Source: Promethearchaeota archaeon (lineage in GTDB: Archaea; Asgardarchaeota; Lokiarchaeia; Sigyniarchaeales; SOKP01). From it: 10,140 nucleotides of DNA. Of this stretch, positions 6,283 to 10,140 are shown one piece after another. The notes beneath the pieces are model-generated. The model saw only the letters and a list, made by a program, of their open reading frames with translations. It was not told the origin of the DNA and did not search any database. The first letter of the stretch is position 1. Each line of letters starts with the position of its first letter. The position numbers and the translations under genes are program-made. The DNA lies in the NCBI GenBank assembly GCA_019894815.1, contig JAGXNU010000054.1, positions 469 through 10,608 on the forward strand. Direction: 5' to 3'.

Positions 6283-8148
6283 TTAACCTTTAATTGATTT
6301 ACCTTTCTCTAGTTTTGTAATATCTTTCTCTTGAAGTTCTCTTCTTTGAACTTTACCGGTCATGCTAACTGGAAGTTTTCGAACAACTTCTATCAAAACA
6401 GGGGTCTTCCATTTTGCCATGTTTTCTAAGCACCATTTTTTAATTTCATCTATTGTGATGTCTTTATCTATCTTTAATCCGGATTTTAAAGTAATCCATG
6501 CTTTTACTTTTTCACCCGTTTTTTCATCAGGCAGACCAGCTACAGCGGCTTCATCAATAGCAGGATGCTTCCCTAAGTAGTCTTCTACTTCTTTTGGAAA
6601 GACTGAATGACCAGCAACTTTAATTAGAGATTTTTTACGATCCCGAATCTCACAGAACCCGTGCTCATCCATGAAACCTATATCTCCAGTTAATAACCAA
6701 CGCTTTCCATCCCACATTTTAAGATTATCTTCTTGTTCTTCTTGAACTCCTAAATAACCAAGCATGATATGAGGTCCAGCTACGCAAATTTCACCGGTGT
6801 GTTCAACTCCAAAATTATTTCTTTCTGGTGTACCATCACAAATTGGTCCTTCATCAAAATTTTCGGAGTCAAAAATTGCCCAATCTACTCCAGAAATAGG
6901 TAATCCTAACTTTCCTGTTTTATTTGGACCCCAAAATGGAGCAACACTAGTTACTGGTGAAGTTTCAGTTAACCCATAGCCAACACGAATGGGACAAAAA
7001 ATTTCTTCAAAGGGAACCCTCACATAATCGTGCAGTGGTCCAGCACCAGATGTTGCATACTTCAGTTTTTTCCAGAAATCATATTTTTGTTTATATTCTT
7101 CAATTCCTAATTCATGAACATAGTCTGTCAACCTTTTAAAGAGCATTTCAACGCCAGTATACATGATTCCTTTTGGAGTTTCGAGTTTATTTATCGTTTC
7201 AGAAAGTACATCATCAGATGGAGGTTTTGGAAAGAGAAGCATTACCATTCCCAGTGATAGAGCTCCATTCATTACACAAGTCATCCCAAAACTATGGAAA
7301 AAAGGTATACTTCCAATAGTCACCATTCCGGGTTCTAAATTCGTCCAGGGTTTAATCATGTATAAATTCGCAATTAAATTAGCATGACTGAGCATTGCTA
7401 CTTTTGGCAAACCAGTTGTACCTCCAGTCATTAAATAGACTGCAGGATCGACCCATGGATCTATTTCTACTGAAATTTCTTTTGATTCAGTATTATTTAT
7501 AATATCGCTCATCCAATGTATTTTATAATCTTCGGTTTCATCAGGAATTTTTTCTCTTGCATTAGGAATTCCCAGTGCCCCAATAGTTGCTTCATCAGCA
7601 GTAAAGAAGTCAGTAAAGTTAGAAGGAATTAATAATTCAACACTAGTCTTAGGAAGAATAGTGCTTGAACCCGCTATGTAAAGCATATCCATTAAAACTA
7701 GGACCTTTGCATTAGTCATGGTTAAAGAATGTAATAATTCCATTGGTTTATATGTCGGATTAATTCCTTGTGCAATAGCGCCTATATACATGCATCCCAT
7801 ATATGCAACTACAAAATTAATTGAATTAGGAAGATCTATAGCTACAACATCTCCTTTCCCGATACCTTGATCATGTAAAAAGGTACCGAATTTCTTAGCA
7901 TGCTCAAAAAGCGTTTTTAACTTAACTTTCTCCATGTAAGGACCATAAACAAAGATACATATATCATTATCCCAAATTCCATAATCATTAGCAGATTTAA
8001 GAAATCCTTCCCACATTGGGATTATCTCAATTCCCTCAACGTCCTTCAATTGCTTTGGAACTCCTTCTGGCCAATAACCTCCTGTGAACCATGCTTTTTG
8101 TTCATTAACGATGAATCGATCGTCTTCTAAACTTGTCATTTTATTCAT
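6283..8148 (-). CDS. AMP-forming acyl-CoA synthetase (fatty-acid-CoA ligase type)
   Basis: A 621-residue member of the ANL adenylate-forming superfamily that activates a carboxylic acid with ATP and joins it to CoA. Numbering from the ATG at 8148, motifs are the phosphate loop TGGTTGLPK (241-249), FFHSFGM (283-289), YGLTETSP (391-398), TGD with D489 for the ribose hydroxyls, IRDRKKSLIKVAG (501-513) at the domain hinge, FPKEVED (517-523), and SMTGKVQRREL (595-605) with K599 as the catalytic lysine of the mobile C-terminal domain. The length fits medium- or long-chain acyl-CoA synthetases; the true substrate cannot be read from sequence. An insert of about 10 residues rich in acidic and asparagine residues lies near 427-445. 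Starts are ambiguous: GTG at 8154, ATG at 8148 and ATG at 8139 share the frame. A GAGTGAG element (8151-8157) is best spaced for 8139, so the true N-terminus may be three residues shorter. No beta-oxidation genes lie nearby. Confidence 0.93.
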   Translation of the reverse strand: MNKMTSLEDDRFIVNEQKAWFTGGYWPEGVPKQLKDVEGIEIIPMWEGFLKSANDYGIWDNDICIFVYGPYMEKVKLKTLFEHAKKFGTFLHDQGIGKGDVVAIDLPNSINFVVAYMGCMYIGAIAQGINPTYKPMELLHSLTMTNAKVLVLMDMLYIAGSSTILPKTSVELLIPSNFTDFFTADEATIGALGIPNAREKIPDETEDYKIHWMSDIINNTESKEISVEIDPWVDPAVYLMTGGTTGLPKVAMLSHANLIANLYMIKPWTNLEPGMVTIGSIPFFHSFGMTCVMNGALSLGMVMLLFPKPPSDDVLSETINKLETPKGIMYTGVEMLFKRLTDYVHELGIEEYKQKYDFWKKLKYATSGAGPLHDYVRVPFEEIFCPIRVGYGLTETSPVTSVAPFWGPNKTGKLGLPISGVDWAIFDSENFDEGPICDGTPERNNFGVEHTGEICVAGPHIMLGYLGVQEEQEDNLKMWDGKRWLLTGDIGFMDEHGFCEIRDRKKSLIKVAGHSVFPKEVEDYLGKHPAIDEAAVAGLPDEKTGEKVKAWITLKSGLKIDKDITIDEIKKWCLENMAKWKTPVLIEVVRKLPVSMTGKVQRRELQEKDITKLEKGKSIKG

Positions 8149-8212
8149 ACTCACTCAATTATTGATTTTTTTTCAATAAATTATTTTTCAATTAATATAT
8201 TATCATTGATTT

Positions 8213-8228
8213 ATTATTATATAATAAT
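8213..8228. promoter_or_regulatory. Palindromic TATA element between divergent genes
   Basis: A perfect 16-base palindrome, ATTATTATATAATAAT, has TTATATAA at its centre. It lies 65 bases from the acyl-CoA synthetase ATG (8148) and 63 bases from the Taw2 ATG (8291), almost exactly midway. Because it reads the same on both strands it could serve as the TATA box in both directions. Another minus-strand TATA candidate (AATATATTAA) lies nearer the synthetase, at about 8193-8202. Confidence 0.42.
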
Positions 8229-8290
8229 TTAACTCGATTCTGAGTGAGAAGTTATTATCATTATTTCTTACATTTTTGGATATCTGTATA

Positions 8291-9160
8291 ATGGGTTTTA
8301 AGACAAAGCTTAAAAGTAGTTTAAAGGATATATTATCAGAAACGGAACTCGATCTTCTTCCAAGAGGTTTTCAGTCAATAGGAAAAATAATGATCCTTAA
8401 GTTAAATCCAGATCTTTATAGCTATAAAGCTATTATCGCTCAAAAATGCATGGAATTATTACCTAGTATAAAAGCTGTTTATCTAAATAAAGGTAAAATA
8501 GAGGGCACGTTTAGAAAGCCAAATAACATGGAGTATATAGCAGGAGAAAATAATTCTTTAGTTAGACATAAAGAGCATGACATTATATATAGTTTTGATT
8601 TCACAAAAATAATGTTTAGCCAAGGAAACTTATCTGAGAGAAAATTTTTAGCAACTTTAGTCAAAGACGGTGAAATCATTGTAGACATGTTTGCTGGTAT
8701 AGGTTATTTTTCTTTACCAATTGGAAAACATTCAAAACCAAGCCGAATTTATAGTATTGAATTAAATCCAGAAGCTTATAATTATTTAGTTGAGAATGTT
8801 AAACTAAATCATCTCGAAGAGGTGATTTTCCCAATTAATGGGGATTGTAAAAAAGAAGTAGTTAAATTAAGTCATTCAGGAATAAAAGCTCATAGAGTGA
8901 TAATGGGAGTTTTTCCTGCTCCAAAAAATTACATAAAAGAAGCTTTGCTACTTGTTCGTGATGAGGGAACAACCTACCATTATGAAGGAGTCATTGAGAA
9001 AAGTAAATATATGAGCTTATTTGATGACTTCAATAAAATTACTGAAACTCAAGATTTAAAATGCAAATTATTAGATAAAAGATTTGTGAAAAGTTATGGT
9101 CCCCATCTTTATCATACAGTTCTTGATATTTTTGTTAATAAAATTGAGAGTTCATATTAG
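8291..9160 (+). CDS. taw2: tRNA(Phe) wybutosine aminocarboxypropyltransferase, Taw2 type
   Basis: A 289-residue class I SAM-dependent enzyme of the Trm5/TYW2 group. Taw2 transfers the aminocarboxypropyl group of SAM to 4-demethylwyosine at position 37 of tRNA(Phe), the second step of archaeal wyosine synthesis. From the ATG at 8291, LLPRGFQSIGKIMI (22-35) is the family N-terminal domain and FSQGNLSERKFLA (109-121) precedes the core. Motif I is VDMFAGIGYFSLP (131-143), the acidic ribose contact lies in YSIELNPEAY (154-163), and HRVIMGVFPAPKNY (201-214) and YHYEGV (229-234) follow. MG replaces the NLP of Trm5, and GYF follows the glycine loop; these mark Taw2 rather than the m1G37 methyltransferase Trm5. 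The C-terminal VKSYGPHLYHTVLDIFV is also typical. A TTG at 8276 would add five residues, but it overlaps a GGAT element that better serves as the ribosome site of the ATG. Bacteria lack this enzyme, so it supports an archaeal source. Confidence 0.87.
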   Translation: MGFKTKLKSSLKDILSETELDLLPRGFQSIGKIMILKLNPDLYSYKAIIAQKCMELLPSIKAVYLNKGKIEGTFRKPNNMEYIAGENNSLVRHKEHDIIYSFDFTKIMFSQGNLSERKFLATLVKDGEIIVDMFAGIGYFSLPIGKHSKPSRIYSIELNPEAYNYLVENVKLNHLEEVIFPINGDCKKEVVKLSHSGIKAHRVIMGVFPAPKNYIKEALLLVRDEGTTYHYEGVIEKSKYMSLFDDFNKITETQDLKCKLLDKRFVKSYGPHLYHTVLDIFVNKIESSY

Positions 9161-9185
9161 TAACTTAACAAATCGGAACTGAAAA

Positions 9186-9193
9186 TTTATTAA
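9186..9193 (+). promoter_or_regulatory. TATA-like element before the seven-helix gene
   Basis: TTTATTAA lies 25 bases after the Taw2 stop and 49 bases before the ATG at 9242. Transcription would start near 9213-9217. It suggests the membrane-protein gene can be expressed apart from taw2, although read-through from taw2 is possible since no strong T-tract intervenes. Confidence 0.38.
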
Positions 9194-9228
9194 TTTCCTT
9201 AAGTAATCTACAATAACAATTAAAGAAA

Positions 9229-9233
9229 AGTGA
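9229..9233 (+). promoter_or_regulatory. GTGA-type ribosome binding site that decides the start
   Basis: AGTGA pairs with the conserved UCAC part of the archaeal 16S rRNA tail and ends 8 bases before the ATG at 9242. The in-frame GTG at 9230 is part of this element, so it is more likely a ribosome-binding site than a start codon. Confidence 0.4.
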
Positions 9234-9241
9234 ATAATAAA

Positions 9242-10033
9242 ATGATGATTCAAACTCTAAGTGAATTAGCTATAATCTCTGGTTTCACCGCAGCAATATC
9301 AGTTTTCATTGGATTTTTCTTTGGATTGGTAGTATTAATAAAATATTTAAAAACAAAGCAGTTTTTGATTTTTAATTTTTTCTTATGTATTGTTTTTACA
9401 TTATCTCCGTGGTATCCAAGTGGATTAGGATATTTATATTGGCAAGTCACAGGAGAGATTTTATCTTATCAAATCTATGTTCTTTTAGGAACTGCAGGTA
9501 TCCCCATTGCAATAATTGCTTGGTTGAATGTGTATCTAACAACTTTAAAACCTAAACGAAAAAAATTTGTACTGATTTGTTATGGTATTATATCGCTAAT
9601 TTTCGAAATCTATTTGTTTTATTTTCTGTACTTTGCTCCAGAAGCACCAGTTAGCTCATTATTAGGAATAATTGACAATGTCAGTAATCCTACTGATATC
9701 GATTATAAGGGATTTGTATTAATATTCTTAGGTCTGAGTATTGTTTCTGCGTGTGTGACAGGGATTCATTTTGCTGTTGCTTCTATAAAATTAAAAGAAA
9801 GCCAATCTTTGATGTGGAAGGGTTATTTTTTATTATTAGCATTCATCTTGTTTGGAATATCGGCAATATTTGATGCTTTAATAGATATGAACGCGATAAC
9901 ATTAATTATTATCCGAATAATATTGGTAATATCAAATTTATTTTTTTATCTTGGCTTTATATTACCGGGTTGGGTAAAAAAACTCCTTTCAATCAAAGAA
10001 TCGGAAGTTGATCAAGCTATGAAACCTCAATAA
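9242..10033 (+). CDS. Seven-transmembrane protein of unknown function
   Basis: A 263-residue, very hydrophobic protein from the ATG at 9242 (an in-frame GTG at 9230 would add four residues). I read seven membrane helices at about 9-35, 39-56, 74-100, 109-130, 156-181, 193-213 and 218-242. Positive charges sit in the loops after helix 1 (KYLKTKQ), helix 3 (KPKRKK) and helix 5 (KLKESQ) and in the tail (KKLLSIKE), so the positive-inside rule gives N-terminus outside and C-terminus inside. Longer loops between helices 2-3 and 4-5 face outside. There is no lysine in helix 7, so it is not a retinal protein. R225 lies inside helix 7, H176 in helix 5, and D211 and D215 at the end of helix 6, all possible functional sites. 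Helix 7 ends LGFILPGWVKK, a proline-tryptophan exit. No kinase, transporter or enzyme motif is visible. It could be a sensor, a receptor-like protein or a small transporter; I do not recognise the family. Confidence 0.75.
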   Translation: MMIQTLSELAIISGFTAAISVFIGFFFGLVVLIKYLKTKQFLIFNFFLCIVFTLSPWYPSGLGYLYWQVTGEILSYQIYVLLGTAGIPIAIIAWLNVYLTTLKPKRKKFVLICYGIISLIFEIYLFYFLYFAPEAPVSSLLGIIDNVSNPTDIDYKGFVLIFLGLSIVSACVTGIHFAVASIKLKESQSLMWKGYFLLLAFILFGISAIFDALIDMNAITLIIIRIILVISNLFFYLGFILPGWVKKLLSIKESEVDQAMKPQ

Positions 10034-10055
10034 AAAAAAAATTACTTTTTTTTTT
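10032..10055. terminator. Two-way A10/T10 terminator between convergent genes
   Basis: Ten A residues (10032-10041), the four bases TTAC, and ten T residues (10046-10055) form a perfect inverted repeat around a 4-base loop. On the plus strand the T10 follows the stop of the seven-helix gene. On the minus strand a T10 directly follows the stop of the facing gene. Each direction therefore ends in an oligo-T tract, and RNA from either side could fold into an A-U hairpin. Confidence 0.55.
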
Positions 10056-10140
10056 CTCTAATATTAATCGAGCGTTGCTTCATTTCTTCATTAACAGTAC
10101 TGAAATCCTTTTTTGAAGTAAAGAAAAGGGGTATCCAAAG
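10042..10140 (-). CDS. C-terminal end of an unidentified protein
   Basis: The last 32 codons of a minus-strand frame enter from the right edge and end with TAA at 10042-10044. The residues begin LWIPLFFTSKKDF, a hydrophobic stretch followed by a polar, lysine-ending tail (REKKK). This looks like the last membrane helix and cytoplasmic tail of a membrane protein; sugar-cation symporters of the major facilitator type end in a similar way, but 32 residues are too few to name it. It is convergent with the seven-helix gene, with 8 bases between stop codons. The clean stop followed by a T-tract supports a real gene end. Confidence 0.45.
   Translation of the reverse strand, partial: LWIPLFFTSKKDFSTVNEEMKQRSINIREKKK

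Noticed and set aside
6362..7387. Several open plus-strand frames of 60-74 codons opposite the acyl-CoA synthetase.
   Set aside because: All are antisense to conserved motifs of the synthetase; none has a recognisable domain.
8291..9160. Trm5 tRNA m1G37 methyltransferase.
   Set aside because: The residues after VIM are G-V-F rather than the NLP of Trm5, and the glycine loop reads GIGYF as in Taw2.
9242..10033. Microbial rhodopsin for the seven-helix protein.
   Set aside because: Helix 7 has no lysine for retinal attachment.
1..10140. CRISPR array, insertion sequence, tRNA or rRNA gene.
   Set aside because: I saw no spaced direct repeats, no transposase motifs or terminal inverted repeats, and no cloverleaf or rRNA-like stretch. 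A tRNA scan would settle the last point.

Overview
The window is AT-rich and looks archaeal, most likely from the Asgard group (Lokiarchaeia-like). The strongest evidence is a tRNA wybutosine enzyme of the Taw2 type at 8291-9160, a pathway found in archaea and eukaryotes but not bacteria. Supporting signs are TATA-like elements about 40-75 bases before several genes, oligo-T tracts after several stop codons, and a zinc-finger protein (5309-6163) that resembles, from memory, a family I associate with Asgard genomes. The lineage call is inference; no rRNA or classic marker lies here.

Layout. Positions 1-1902 hold two minus-strand genes: a DUF2804 protein cut by the window edge, preceded by a QueG-like double-cluster iron-sulfur protein. 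Positions 2042-3445 (minus) encode a class III PLP aminotransferase related to glutamate-1-semialdehyde aminomutase. It is divergent from an FGGY sugar/polyol kinase at 3674-5302 (plus), across a 228-base gap with several dyad elements. The kinase converges, 6 bases apart, on the zinc-finger protein (5309-6163, minus). Upstream of that lies a large AMP-forming acyl-CoA synthetase (6283-8148, minus), divergent from Taw2 across a gap centred on a perfect TATA-containing palindrome. Taw2 is followed by a seven-helix membrane protein (9242-10033, plus), which converges on the C-terminal end of another minus-strand gene leaving the window at 10140.

The genes do not form an obvious single operon; most appear to be single transcription units. 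Several are metabolic (CoA activation of a carboxylic acid, phosphorylation of a polyol, PLP chemistry, Fe-S redox), one is tRNA modification, and three are of unknown role (DUF2804, zinc-finger, seven-helix). I see no mobile element, CRISPR array, tRNA or rRNA. No gap exceeds 300 bases. The parts most worth following are the zinc-finger family, the seven-helix protein with GPCR-like topology but no retinal lysine, the QueG-like protein in a probable archaeon, and a repeated gene-end design in which lysine codons of one gene read as a T-tract on the opposite strand.
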